This document shows positions 35,901 through 46,918 of a DNA stretch of 64,000 nucleotides, one piece after another; positions within the stretch are counted from its first letter, which is position 1, and every line of letters begins with the position of its first letter. Under the pieces are notes generated by a model, which saw only the letters and a program-made list of their open reading frames with translations, had not been told where the DNA came from and did not search any database. The DNA is from Adiantum capillus-veneris (taxonomy: Eukaryota > Streptophyta > Polypodiopsida > Polypodiales > Pteridaceae). The position numbers and the translations under genes were made by a program. Location of the stretch: positions 61,056,684 to 61,120,683 of the forward strand of contig CM043942.1 in NCBI GenBank assembly GCA_014529385.2, in the 5' to 3' direction.

Positions 35901-36789
35901 TTTTTCAATGAAAGATTTAGGTGATGCAAAGAGGATACTTGGTATGAAAATATCAAGGGACAGGACGAAGAAGACAATAAAGCTATCTCAAGAAGATTAC
36001 ATCAAGAAGGTACTAGAAAGGTTTGCAATGCAAAATGCAAAACCAGTTTCTACACCTTTGGCTGGTCATTTTAAACTAACGAAGGATATGTGTCCAAAGA
36101 CACAAGAGGAGATAGCCTATATGTCTAAAGTTCCATATGCTGCAGCGGTAGGTTCTCTAATGTATGCTATGGTCTGGACAAGGCCAGACATTGCACATGC
36201 AGTGGGAGTTGTGAGTAGGTTCATGGACAACCCAGGTAAAGAGCATTGGCAAGCTGTGAAGTGGATACTTAGGTATCTAAAAGGGACAACAACAAATGCT
36301 TTGTATTTTGGAGGAACTGATATTTTTCTAGAAGGGTATGCTGATGCAGATATGGCAGGTGACAAAGATACTCGAAGGAGCACTACTGGCTATGTGTTCA
36401 CGGTTGGAGGCACAGCAGTAAGCTGGGCTTCAAAGCTGCAGAAAGTGGTTTCACTTTCTACCACGGAAGCAGAGTATGTAGCAATGACGGAGGCAAGCAA
36501 AGAAATTCTGTGGCTTCACAGATTCTTAGAAGAGCTTGGATTCAAACAAGACAATTGTGTCTTGTACAGTGATAGCCAAAGCGCTATCCATCTTGCGAAG
36601 AACTCAGCCTTTCATTCAAGGACAAAGCACATTGAGGTGAGATATCACTTCATACGCACTCTTTTGGAAGAGGGACAACTAAAGCTAGGAAAGGTGCATA
36701 CAAGTGAAAATCCTGCAGACATGTTTACAAAGGTGGTCAACAAGGAGAAGTTGAGCTTTTGCTCATCTTCAATCGGCATTCAAGGATAA
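32908..36789 (+). pseudogene. Copia gag-pol polyprotein with a single in-frame stop
   Basis: The frame starts at ATG 32,908 and would encode about 1,290 residues, interrupted only by TAA at 34,324-34,326. Gag begins KLKIEKFNGKNYQHWK. The zinc knuckle is CWNCGKKGHVKKDC (33,607-33,648). Protease has SWIVDSGASFHATP (about 33,766-33,810). The pre-integrase block is VWHYRLGHMSAKGM and CEDCVYSKQKRVKF. The integrase core has VHSDVWG, LRSDNGGEYCS and PQQNGILERMNRT. RT has KSRLVAKGFSQKKGIDF, LEKMDVNTAFPHGD, LYGLKQASRQWY and the catalytic MLYVDDMLIAS. RNase H has EGYADADMAGDKDTRRST, STTEAEYVAM and SDSQSAIHLAKN. Every catalytic motif is present. The stop lies between the pre-integrase domain and the integrase core. 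Confidence 0.93.
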
Positions 36790-36849
36790 GAAGCCAGAAT
36801 GGAAAGCAGTCACAGGTTTGGTTTGGAGATCAGTCTCCAAGTGGGAGAT

Positions 36850-37518
36850 TGTTAAGTATGGAGCCTGATTTACCCTTGTAATTTTCTGTGGTAAAAGCGC
36901 ACATTTGTAAGGCCCCCATTATGAGGAGAAGCCATTGTGCGTGAAGGAAAATCACTCACCGGAAACCAAAATTTTCACGGACAAGAATTAGGGGCAACTT
37001 TAAAGGCCCGAGACTTTTTTTTCGCCGGAATATTCTTTTTCGCCGGAATATTATGGCAGGACGGCGGCCGGAAAGTGGTCGGAAAACAACCGGTCGGTTG
37101 GCCGGTGGTTGGAAGTCAATGGCCGGTGGTTGGAAGTCAATGGCCGGTGGCCGGTCGTCGGAAGTCAATGGCCGGTGGCCGAATTCAAAAGCGGACTTGT
37201 CTTCTTAAGGGCGGCCACACATGGGCGGATTGGAGGGTCCGATTTGGACTTATTCGCACAAGGGCGGCTACACATGGCTGTCTCTCATAAGAGAGGGCAG
37301 CCCTTTTGGCCTATAAAAGGAGGCCATTTCTACACACATTTCATAGTGTAAAGTTGATGCAACAAGGTGAGTGTGAGGTGGTGAGAGTGAAGCAAGGCGG
37401 GAGCTCCATTAAGGGTATAATCCCTTTGTAAATTACTTCTTGTTTTGAAGTACTAAAGCCATTGAGTGGCTGCTTTCCCGTGGACGTAGCCCACATTGGG
37501 TGAACCACGTATATCGTG

Positions 37519-37555
<37 letters not shown>

Positions 37556-37639
37556 CTATAATCTCGTGTATGTAAATCTGTCTCTCTCCATTAAGTAATC
37601 TACTCAATTATCTATTTAGCTACGTCTTATTTCCTAACA
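36850..37639 (+). repeat. 3' LTR of the Tork copia
   Basis: 790 bp, TGTTAAGTATGG...TTTCCTAACA. The upstream half carries short direct repeats. A TATA box (CTATAAAAGG, 37,311-37,320) sits inside the near-palindrome GGCCTATAAAAGGAGGCC. A (CT)15 tract (37,523-37,552) lies in the transcribed part. Confidence 0.9.
37015..37185 (+). repeat. Minisatellite in U3 of the Tork LTR
   Basis: GGCCGGTGGTTGGAAGTCAAT and variants occur three to four times head to tail (about 37,098-37,180). Upstream, TTTTTCGCCGGAATATT occurs twice (about 37,016-37,052). These lie 130-300 bases before the TATA box, where enhancer repeats of copia LTRs are often found. Confidence 0.75.
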
Positions 37640-37983
37640 TACTCTTCTTTACCTTTGAAAATCAGTTCTCAAGCAACCACACCCGTGGTTTAGACTGTTG
37701 ATTGCAAAGACTAGAGGAGAGGGTATAACATTGCTCGGTTGATTATGGTTCCTGTTGACCTTGCTCGGAGCTCAATAATGGTAAAGCCAAAGGCAAGCCC
37801 CGAGAGGCTCCATTATTAAGATTATAGTTCCCAACGCTGTACCTCAAACTAAGTCCTTCTCAACCAAGATAATAGATCCGTGTCCCACTTACCCTATTGC
37901 AATAAACATGCCCAACCTTTGATGGACAAATTAAGGACCTCTCTTCTTAAGCAAGAAAAGAGAAACGAATACTCTGATACCAA
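37640..37983 (-). other. Chromovirus leader with Met-tRNA primer-binding site
   Basis: The untranslated leader of the minus-strand chromovirus, cut off from its gag by the Tork copia. The bases 37,971-37,983 (ACTCTGATACCAA on the + strand) read TTGGTATCAGAGT on the minus strand, next to the LTR end. Confidence 0.8.
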
Positions 37984-39447
37984 TGTAATGGAAAAGGCTT
38001 ATAAACTTGGAGAATGGCGAAATTAGGAGAATTAAAGAGAGCATTTTTGTGAGTACTTTGAGAACATAGAAGGAGAACTTACTTGATGGTAGCAGCATAA
38101 TCATAGTACTTAATTAACTTGGCATGACCAATGCTTTTGCAAGAGAGAGAGCTTAGAGAACTTGACAACAGTTGTGGACCGGATTTATGTGGAGCCTGTC
38201 CCCCCTCCAATAGGCTTTTGTGTTATAGGTTCTCCCATCAAGAGAGACTTAGTACAATACAATCTTTGTGTTCCTTGTGACCTAGGTGATGCAATGAAGA
38301 TGGAAAGATTCATGCATCACGAGCATAACATAGACTTTGTAAAAAGGATTAACTATCCTCGGCCTTAGTCCCAACGCCTCAAACACCTTCAAAGGTGGAG
38401 AGAGCTAGCGGGGAATGAAGTAGCATACATAATAGCATAGTAATGAAGATGGAGAAGATGGCAAGCTTAAGCATTGAAGCATGGCTTTTGGTTGGATTTG
38501 CATTCCATAGCCAAGAGTGTTGGTATAGCTCTCAACTTCTCTACTAGCTTGGAGAAGGAGATGGAGCTCTTGCACTTTGCACTTCACAATGAGAGTGTGT
38601 GTGAGTGTGTCTGGGAGAGTATACCCCCCAAGCTAGGCCCCTTCTTGCTTTGTTTGACCCCCTCTTCTAGCTCAACATGGAAGCTCTTGGACCCTTGCAA
38701 GCCTGGCCAATCACATGCAGAATGCATATCCAACAGCAAGGGTAGCCTTGGGACAAGTGTCCCCCTTTCCCCTTTGAGAGAGAGGACTTGATAAATGTAT
38801 AGACAATTAGCTAAATTATTATTGGACCCCTTGGGAGGCCAACCAATAGGCCTTAGGCACACTATGAGGGAAACATGGAGAGAAGCTTGACAAGTGTCCT
38901 ATTTGTTTTCTTTGTACCAAGCTTGCCTTGTGTGAGGGTGTGTGTGTTCTCTCTCTAGCCCCTTCTTGTAGGGCTCGCCCCCTCCTTGTAGGGATCTTTT
39001 CTGACTTTGTGAAACACCTAACCCTCAAGCACCTTATTCATCATGCACCTTAGCACTTATGTCATGAAGCACCTCAAGCACCTTAGTCAGCAAGTATGAC
39101 AAGCACCTCAAGCACCTTAGTCAGCAAGCACGACAAACACCTCAAGCTTCGGTTGGGTTCCCACCTCAAGCTTAGACCTAGCTTGCCTAAGGTCAAAGGA
39201 TTTTTAACACTAAGCTTTAAAGGTCTTTAATGAAGCTAACCCTAAGGTATTTAAGCTCCATTAGCTAGCCTTGCTCTTTGACATTCCATCTCTCATATGG
39301 ACCTCTTTACCAATGGCCCCACGTTGAGATAGATCTGTAAGCACATGTCTAGATTCTAACCCTTGCTCCCGTTTATTCTCCCACGTTAAGTGATCAGTTT
39401 ATTATGAGAAAATCATTTGGGTTGGTTAGATATTAGATTTTATGACA
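37984..39447 (-). repeat. 5' LTR of the chromovirus
   Basis: 1,464 bp, collinear with 14,287-15,808 but with many substitutions and indels of tens of bases, so the insertion is old. TGAAT follows at 39,448. The frames inside are not genes. Confidence 0.9.
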
Positions 39448-40941
39448 TGAATTAACCTAAGGTGATGTAATGAAAATTTAATGTTTGATATGCTAGGAAG
39501 GCTTTTACGCCATCAAAATCCAATTTGAATGCCTAAAAAACTCTTCCTCTCATAAGCTCGCAAAATAAAATGCTCAAAATGTCTAATCTAAAGAACATCA
39601 ATGCATTCATTGGGATTTGGGATTGTAAGGGTATTACATCGTTCATAAACCGTTCTTTTTTTTTTGCCAAACTCACAATTGTGAGTGGATGTATTGTATT
39701 CCCAAAATAAATATACAACATAACCTCAAGCTCGAGCCTTGAGGGATTTTGTATTACATTGACAAGTTACCAGGTCTCCACCAAGAGGCGAAAACCTACC
39801 CATATTCAGGCTAAGCCGTCATAGCGACATTAATGTCTCATCCGATGGATCATGCATGATCTCCATGACACTGGCAAAAGAAAGACTATTCTAAAAAACA
39901 AGACATTTCTTGGCCTTCCATTCTTAATCTTCTTAAAATTTCACATTCTTAATGCACTTATAACCCATTCTTAATCTCCTTAAAGAATTACAAGTCCATT
40001 GATCGGAAGGGGAGCCATCCAAGCATAACCACTAAAGAGATCTCATATTAAAAAAAAAACCCATATATATAACATGACAAGGGGGCCATCCTACAAAAGA
40101 GAACACCACCTACCATGGTAAAGCCACATAAGGGGAGAGCCTCCAACTCCATCACCTCACACATAGACTCTGCCATCCACGACACGAGTCATAGGCTTTT
40201 ATGGAGAGACTTGCACTGCCACAATAGTCCATTGCTGCCACGAGAGAGCCAACAAAAGCGCACCAAGATTTGTAGGGAGCCCACCTCATCGACAGATCGC
40301 CTTCGGTGCCACCATGAAGAGTAGCTCCTTCCACAACCCACCCTTCATGCTGGAGACCCTTAAGAACACAAATCGTCGTTGTCTCCCATAGGAGAGATGG
40401 GAGGGTGACCTCTCAAATGAGGGGGGCAACAGATCCCATGACAAAATAGCATGGATTGAGGAGAACATTCGATGGCCATGAGTCCCCCACCGGGGTAAAC
40501 CCCTTTGCCACAAGTCCATAGCCTCCTATGACCTCCTTGAAGCACATAGAGCACACTGGATCTCTTGCCATAGACGACCCTTTGAGATCCCTCGCTCTTC
40601 GTCTCTTGAATGCCAAACCTAGCGAAGTACGGCATGGCCACAAGTTTTGCAACAAACCCTAAAGGTTATTACTTCATCTCTTCCTCTTGGTGACTTATGA
40701 GGAGCTAAAATATAACCTTGTATATGGATTTTTAGGTTGTGCCCTCACATGTGCTTGAAAAGATTTTCTTAAGGAAATAATGGAAGAAGGTTTTAGCGTT
40801 TATCTCTAAACATGTCCTAGTATGTTGCCCTAATCTTTTTTGCATTTCTTTTCGTACGAATCTCAATAGATCCTCTTAAGCTTTTGAACATGAAAAGGAC
40901 GAAGCTGTCGTGTCAAAAAAGTAATAGTTTCAGCATATATG

Positions 40942-40942
<1 letters not shown>

Positions 40943-41007
<65 letters not shown>
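40943..41007. repeat. (GA)n microsatellite
   Basis: An uninterrupted GA run of about 65 bases. Long Leu-Ser/Arg-Glu frames through it are artefacts. Confidence 0.95.
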
Positions 41008-41011
<4 letters not shown>

Positions 41012-41726
41012 TGCAAGGCGGATATAGGGTCGAAAAGATTGGCACGGGCTTGGGATGATGCAATAGAAGTTGGCAACAATGTTTGCAACAGTAGAAGTTG
41101 AGGCTTGCACCACAGCCCGGTAGCATGCAACGCGAAGCCGCGATGCAAAAAATCACCCGCCTCCCAGTGACGAATTTCTCTGCATTGGCCAACACGCGAC
41201 TCGCAGAGAGATATGCGCAGGCCGCCCATCTGTCAAGCACGACTTCACATCTGCAGATCGTTTGCCTGTCGCTTGTTCTAAGCCTGCTATTTTTGTGCAT
41301 GTCTGTCTCTCTGCGTGATGATCTGCTGCAGAGAAATTTTCGTGCTGCAGGTATACGGTGGCTACGCTTCTGTTTTGCTCCACATCAGGCATGCACAGAC
41401 GTGGCCAATCTGCATGGTAGTGTGGGAATGACCGACCAGGGAACTTTTGCTTTTGTGGGACGCAGCCGCAGCCAGAAAGAATGTTTTGGCTTAATTAATT
41501 AATGAAAACGTAATAGACCCAATACGTATTGTGTGTGCTCAATGAAAAACACGAAAAATCCAACCAAGGGCTTGTCTTGCAAGCAAGACCTAAAACATTA
41601 AAACATTTTAATTGTTTTAAAGGAAATTAAAAGGAGAATCAAGGGTGATTCTCGCCCTGTGCAGCTTTGCTAAGTAAAATCCGCCGCCAGAACATCAATT
41701 CGCATGGCTAAGCTGGGGAACTACAA

Positions 41727-41747
41727 GCGAGGCCGCCAGAACATGAG

Positions 41748-41795
<48 letters not shown>

Positions 41796-42075
41796 ATGCG
41801 CACGCCATGGATGCTGCAGAGCGAGGCTCCATAGGATATAGCAGCATCTCAAGTCCACCAGAGGCAGGCGAGGTGCAGGGGCGACGCGCAGGCAGGCAGG
41901 AAAGGGGGTGGGGAATTCCCTTCAGCGAGGCCGCCAGAACATGAGTTCTCTCTCTCTCTCTCTCTCTGTGGATGCGCGCGCCATGGATGCTGCAGAGGCG
42001 AGGCTCCACAGGATATAGCACCAGAGGTAGGCGAGGTGCAGGGGCGACGCGCAGGCAGGCCGGAAAGGGGGTGGG
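41727..42075. repeat. Tandem duplication with switched microsatellite
   Basis: Copy 1 (41,727-41,911) and copy 2 (41,925-42,075) both start GCGAGGCCGCCAGAACATGAGTTC and end GAAAGGGGGTGGG. At the same internal position copy 1 carries (TG)22 (41,751-41,794) and copy 2 carries a short CT run (about 41,947-41,967). Copy 2 lacks about 15 bases near the AGCATCTCAAGTC stretch. Confidence 0.85.
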
Positions 42076-42191
42076 AAAATACGAAGGGAATCTATGAACT
42101 ATTGAATTTTTTTAACGGAGAGCCAGTAGGTATTATAGAGGGAGACATACTGGTAGGTTCTCTAGTTTATTAGAGAAGAATCTTCACAGAT

Positions 42192-42208
42192 CCCCCCCCC
42201 CCCCCCCC
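42192..42208. repeat. Poly-C run (17 C)
   Basis: A 17-base cytosine homopolymer, with a second run of about nine C near 42,361. Such runs can form i-motif or, on the other strand, G-rich structures and are prone to length error in sequencing. Confidence 0.9.
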
Positions 42209-42723
42209 TTTCAGATCAAATGTTAATCTAAAATTCTAATGCAAGGGTTTGAACCGATGCGCATGCACAATTTAACCTGTCAGCGTTGGCGTAAGCCACT
42301 GGCACAAGCAGCCGCGGTTGCAATCCGACCTGCACTTTGTGTTAAAAAAAATGATTGCTTCCCCCCCCCAAATCCACTCAAGCTCTTCTCGTCTGCCCAC
42401 ATAGTGTGCGCGTCCCTCCCCAATGCCTATTAGGGTTGCCGCTGCAACGTGTATGCTCCCCAACCCTTCGGGGCTCCTCTTGTCTTCCCTCGCTACATGG
42501 CGACCAAACCTTTCCGTCATTTTTTCCTTTCTTTGTTAACCAGAAATGGATCCACGTAAGATTCCCATTAATACAACATTTTTGCAAATCGTAAGGACAT
42601 ACTACTAATCTTCTTCCAGTGATTATTCCCTCTATGCAAGTGAGGAAACACCCGTGGACGGCATCGACCTGGGTTCAAATCCAAGTAGCTGCTGCCCGAT
42701 GGAGTGACGTAAATCTGCAGGCA

Positions 42724-42936
42724 ATGGCGACCTCTAAGGTGCCGGCATGCATCGTCTGCGGGTTTCTGCTCTTTATGTTTCCCGTTTCCACCTCTCAATT
42801 CTCCTTGGAGTCATTACAAAGCTCTTTGGACGCTTTGCGCCCATCCCCTACCATCCAGATTGCTGCTGCTAAAAGCGTTCTTTACAGAATTTTGCCCAAT
42901 CACAACTCTAGCTTCGATTTTCACATAATCTCGCAG
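42724..42936 (+). CDS. NAGLU: Alpha-N-acetylglucosaminidase (NAGLU), exon 1
   Basis: ATG at 42,724 opens 71 codons ending at a donor CAG|GTGAAC (42,936/42,937), phase 0. The product starts with a short N-region, then a hydrophobic core (ACIVCGFLLFMFPV) and a small-residue end (STSQF), a typical secretory signal peptide, as expected for a lysosomal/vacuolar or apoplastic glycoside hydrolase of family GH89. AAKSVLYRILPNHNSSFDF then matches the start of the plant NAGLU N-terminal domain, where a short A--VL-R-LP stretch precedes F-F-I. The enzyme removes terminal alpha-N-acetylglucosamine; in plants it is needed for normal reproduction. Exon 2 (63,673-63,749) continues the protein in phase. The 20.7-kb intron between them is filled with transposons. 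The rest of the gene, including the catalytic domain, lies beyond the window. Confidence 0.82.
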
Positions 42937-43815
42937 GTGAACGAGTTGCTTACTCTGTGTGTGTGCGCGTTAGAGAGAGAGAGAGAGAGCGCATACCTGA
43001 TTGCTAGCGTACTGGGAAGTGTGTGCATGTATGTTTTGTGTACATGGAGACATGAGTGTGCGTGAACCCAAGGAAACTTTGCTAATTGATTCAAATTTTG
43101 TACTGAAAGGCTCTAGAAGGAGCTGCAAAATGAGCCTCTCCCTAAGCACATGAAAAGGTATAATGCTATGAATACAACATGCAGATAGAACGGTGCCGTG
43201 GGGCCATAAGCAGACTTGAAGCCAAGAAGCTTAGAAGTGACCTGGCATCCTAGGGAATTGAAAGGCCAGCGGCAGCTATTGAATGAGAAGCACTAGGAAC
43301 CAACTAACTGGTAACGCAACTGCCTATAACTAGTTGGCAGCTGAAGAAGTCCTCGTATGGCGGTAACTGCCAAGAAGAGCCATAGTGCACAGCTCAAGAC
43401 AATGTGCATAAGCATTGTGATGGTCAACGGAGTAAGCAACTATATCTCAAGGCAATGGTCAACACAACCTTGGCAGCAATGCAAACAAAGGTGCTTGATG
43501 CAAGCGGCTACTATTACAACATACAAGCTGGAGGAGTCCAAAATGGGAAGAGAAAAGAACAAAACTCCAAGAGAAAACTTAAAATGCAAGGAAGACCGAA
43601 ACAATAGAAAACTATTTGTGGCCATATGCACACAACCACCCACCCAACCCACCTACACACCCCTTCCACACACACAAGCGCACACATTTGTGCCCATACA
43701 ATGACCCTCCCAAGCTGCCCCACAACTCCTCTTGCATAGTCATACACAGGCTTGCATACAGATGTAGGAGCAAGAAAAGTAACAGAAAAACAACAAAGAA
43801 GACAGTCATGGAAAA
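42937..43815 (+). other. Start of NAGLU intron 1
   Basis: It begins GTGAAC, with no recognised features except a short GA run near 42,973. GAAAA at 43,811-43,815 is one copy of the target duplication of the next element. Confidence 0.6.
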
Positions 43816-45020
43816 TGTAAGGTGGAGCGGAAGTGAATGTTGAACTTTGCTCAAGATGAGTGCTCCGAACTGTGCTCAAGGGTTCCTTTTACTTACGGAA
43901 GGGAGAGCCTTCCGTTCCTTTAGGGAGAGAGTGCAATGGACACATACTTGGTGATGAACACTGTGAATGAAGGTTCTGAGATTGAGAGATAGAGAGAAGA
44001 GAATACGACACCATAATGTTGTGAAACCCTCCTCCGAAGGCCCCACTCTCTATGGCGAGAGTGGTCTACTTATGATTGCACAAATCTCTACAATGCTTTG
44101 GACTTGCCAATGATGTCGACGACGATGAGACGGGTTGAAATCTGAAAACGCTAAGGGCTGAAATCTGCCAATCTTTATCTGCTGAATTCTGACTCTATGT
44201 CGGTGATGATGTCGATGATGACGATGCAACGACGACGCGCTGAAAATGCAGATGCTGAAATCTGCGTTTTCTGGGCTGAATCTGTAAACTTTGCGGGATC
44301 TGACCGTGTGGTGAGGATCTGCTGTGAGAGGGTGAGATCTGCGAGGTTTGGCTGTTTTACTGCGATGTCTGACTGCTGAAAACTGAAAACGCTGGTCCTT
44401 CTTGATGCCTTGTCGCGAAGAATCTGCAAAACGCTGGTTGGTCTTGCTGATCCAAAAACGCTAGGCTGAATTCTGTCTTCTGCTGCTGCCGGTTGTCTTG
44501 CAATGCAAAACGCTAGGCTGACCTGCTGTCCTAATGTCGTCGGGAATCTGCAAGTGCAAAAACGCCAAGGTTGGTCTGTGGATGCAAAAACACTAGGGTC
44601 TCTTGCTGATGCAGAAAACGCTAGGCCTGCTGGGGCCCTGCTGAGAAGGTGCCTGTTGAAGTGAGTTCCTGCTGCCTCTTCTGCCAGAAAGTGCTAGCGC
44701 TAGGTTTCTTATATACAAGCTTAGCAAAATTGCCCTACCTAGTTTTCAACAAAAGTCACTTAAAAATAATAAGTGAAAATTTGCAAAAATAGAAAAAATA
44801 GATCTATGCACTGTAAAAATGCTCCTGATGGAAATCTGATGATCATGCTGTGTGCAACCAGAGGATATGCATCTAATCTAAGTGTCTGGACATGCACTGT
44901 CTGTGAACAGACTCACAAAAGTGCTAGATCACTCCTATTTTAGACTGACTTGACCGAACTGAACCTTGGTCATGCTGTAGCTTGTCCACGGACACATAGG
45001 GTTGGATGTGTCACGTGACA
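43816..45020 (-). repeat. 3' LTR of the non-autonomous element
   Basis: 1,205 bp. It contains many short dispersed repeats of the type GCAAAACGCTAGG and GCTGAAATCTG (about 44,140-44,640). Confidence 0.9.
44380..44640. repeat. Cluster of AAAACGCTAGG-type repeats inside the LTR
   Basis: AAAACGCT(A/G)G, AAAACGCCAAGG and AAAACACTAGGG occur about seven times between 44,385 and 44,630, separated by 25-60 bases of CTGC-rich sequence. The sister LTR has the same array at about 47,510-47,755. Confidence 0.75.
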
Positions 45021-45571
45021 TCCCGTCCTTTTCAAAGTGAGGTACTGGTACCGAATTGTATGGCGTTGAGGGAGATCGCCAATAGCATCCCGAATCCTGG
45101 AAAGGACTCTTCGCCGGCCCACTCTGATATGTGGGTCGTGCGATACTTGAACTTCATAAAGGTCTGCAATGCTTGCTTCTTTGGGCCGCGCCGAAAGCGA
45201 CACAAAGTCTTTTGTGGCTCCTTCAATGCTTCAACTTCGTCGAGAGTCATACGTCTACCTTGTTTAAGAATCTCCAAGGAGGAAAATTCCACAAAAACAT
45301 GAACATACCCATTCCATGTAAAGTGACTGGAAAAAGACTATTCCTTCGAAAAAACCTGTGCATGCAATGCAGATGAACATAGAGACGGAGTGCCAATCCG
45401 TTCATCGAAGACACGCAAACAATGGGGTCGAATCTTGTCTTTCTAATCTAAATCAATCAACTGTGGCAAATCGCAATGGAAATGCCTATGCTTGATGCTC
45501 AATCCTTCTTGTGCTCTTTCGGATACTGTGTCATGCCAAGGAGGAGACATGGAATGTGAATCCCTTGAATG

Positions 45572-46476
45572 CTAACATTTCATCTTTTCATGAGAAATCC
45601 GCATACATCCGTACTTATTCATGAGTGAATCGTGCTCAACGTACAATATGGCATGCTTATGAAAAGGGATCACATAAAGACACTGACTAAAATACAGGAA
45701 ATGATCACGAATGAAATACTCGAACAATGCGTGCTGACTAATCACTCGAACATATAATACTTCCTGAGAGGGTTCTCTGGACCTAGGCTCAAGAGCCAAG
45801 ATCGGTTTTTCCTGAGGAGGTTCTTTTGACCTTGACTCGAGAGCCAAGATCGGTTCTTCGTGATTGATCGAATCTGCAATGAGGTTAGCTTCACTAGAAA
45901 AAGCATCAACTAACTCATCATCCTTGGGAACAAACACGTCTTTGTCATGCAAATCATCATGCTCATGAATAATCACATCTTGATCATGCAAATCATCATG
46001 CTTGTCATTATCATTCAAATCAGCATGCTTATCATTATCATTCAATTCATCATGCTTATCATCATGCAAATCCTGTGTGTCATGCTTGGGAGAAGAAGAG
46101 ACGGAGAGAGTCTCCTTTTCCCAAATCTCTTGCATCTGTGGCTGCACTTGAGAAAAGAGTCGCAACATCTCTTGCATTCTTGCTTTGTTCTCGCGATCAA
46201 ATTTTGCTTCTCTTTTGTCGTGCTCACGCTCTATGGCTGCCATTCTTTCTTCGGCCGCCAAGCACCTTGCTCACGCTCACGCTCAATAGCTGCCTTGTGT
46301 TCTAACTTCCTTTCCATAAACAACTGCTTCAACTCCTCCATAGGAGTTAGTGCAATCCTTGGCGTAGATGGGGAAGGGGGAGGGTTGGAAAAACCTCCTG
46401 GTGAGGAAAATTCTTCTTCACCTCCATGCTGCTTCGGATGATGACCATCCACTGAGTCTTGACTTCTTAAGTTCAC
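45572..46476 (-). pseudogene. Internal ORF of the non-autonomous element: coiled-coil and Asp/His repeat protein
   Basis: On the minus strand two frames joined by a 1-nt shift near 46,240-46,260 encode about 300 residues. The first part is Pro/Ser-rich (SNPPPSPSTPRI) and then helical and charged (MEELKQLFMERKLEHKAAIERE). The second continues with AAIEREHDKREAKFDRENKAR, a likely coiled coil. A repeated Asp/His/Lys/Leu section follows (units like DKHDELND and KHDDLHDKDV), then a duplicated EEPILALESRSKEP / EKPILALEPRSREP, and a Tyr/Phe/His-rich end. No zinc knuckle or catalytic motif is present. It may replace Gag in a non-autonomous element, but I do not recognise the family. Confidence 0.6.
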
Positions 46477-46918
46477 GAGGAACTTGGGTTCTTGTGGGTC
46501 TTGGTTTCTTGAGGTTCTGGAGTCTTGAGGTTCTTAAGGGTCTTGAGTTCTTGAGGTTCTTGAGGGTCTTCTTTAGCTTGCAATCTGTGTTAGAGAAGGA
46601 TCTTCTCTTACCCGAGTTCTTCTCTTTCCCGCAGGCGCACCCCTTGGCAGCTTTGCGCTCACACCAAGGTTGCTTTTTCCCACCTCACACCGATTGGCTG
46701 GCCGCTAAGTGCACGGTCCACTCTCAATGAGTGAAAAGAGGCACAAGGGGAGGCTGGACAAGCCCTTCTTTCTTGGGTTTCGTGTCGCTCTTCAAAAACA
46801 CGATTAGGAATCGACACGCCCAAGAGGACTTGGGTTACGTGTGACCGCAACAAGCAAAAAAAATTTTAGTGGCTCTTTCCTTGAGTGATACAGAACACTA
46901 CCAAAGCTCTGATACCAA

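Larger units (their letters stand above)
32758..37639 (+). mobile_element. Ty1/copia element (Tork/Tnt1-like) with truncated 5' LTR
   Basis: A complete 3' LTR (36,850-37,639) but only the last 77 bp of the 5' LTR (32,758-32,834), identical to the end of the 3' LTR by eye. A Met-tRNA primer-binding site follows (TGGTATCAGAGC, 32,837-32,848). Gag-pol is a single frame with one stop. The purine tract AAGTGGGAGAT precedes the 3' LTR. It interrupts the 5' end of the chromovirus. Flanks are CACTC on the left and TACTC on the right of the element, a near match that could be a mutated target duplication. Confidence 0.9.
14287..39447 (-). mobile_element. Old Ty3/gypsy chromovirus, minus strand, interrupted by two nested insertions
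   Basis: Two long repeats starting TGTAATGGAAAAG and ending TTATGACA (14,287-15,808 and 37,984-39,447) are its LTRs. The flanking bases are TGAAT on both sides (14,282-14,286 and 39,448-39,452), a 5-bp target-site duplication. On the minus strand, the bases next to the right-hand (5') LTR read TTGGTATCAGAG, a primer-binding site for initiator Met tRNA. A purine tract lies next to the left-hand (3') LTR. In order on the minus strand come gag, protease, RT, RNase H, integrase and a chromodomain-like end, all with stops and frameshifts. About 16.7 kb of its span is later insertion: 17,348-29,134 in the integrase and 32,758-37,639 near the start of gag. Confidence 0.92.
39448..42723. other. Intergenic region upstream of NAGLU
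   Basis: No coding sequence is recognised. It includes a (GA)33 tract, a duplicated GC-rich block and a poly-C run listed separately. The promoter of the NAGLU gene must lie towards its right end, but I cannot point to a convincing TATA box. Confidence 0.5.

Noticed and set aside
40115-40655. Overlapping ORFs of 60-93 codons on both strands
   Set aside because: Mutually overlapping, no recognised motif and no splice context; treated as chance frames in non-coding DNA.
41098-41502. 134-codon + strand ORF
   Set aside because: Overlaps other frames of equal quality on the minus strand, has no recognisable domain and adjoins a microsatellite.
45902-46085. CRISPR-like spaced repeats (CATCATGCTTATC... 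units)
   Set aside because: The repeats are degenerate, in-frame codon repeats of an Asp/His-rich protein in a plant LTR element, not constant repeats with unique spacers.
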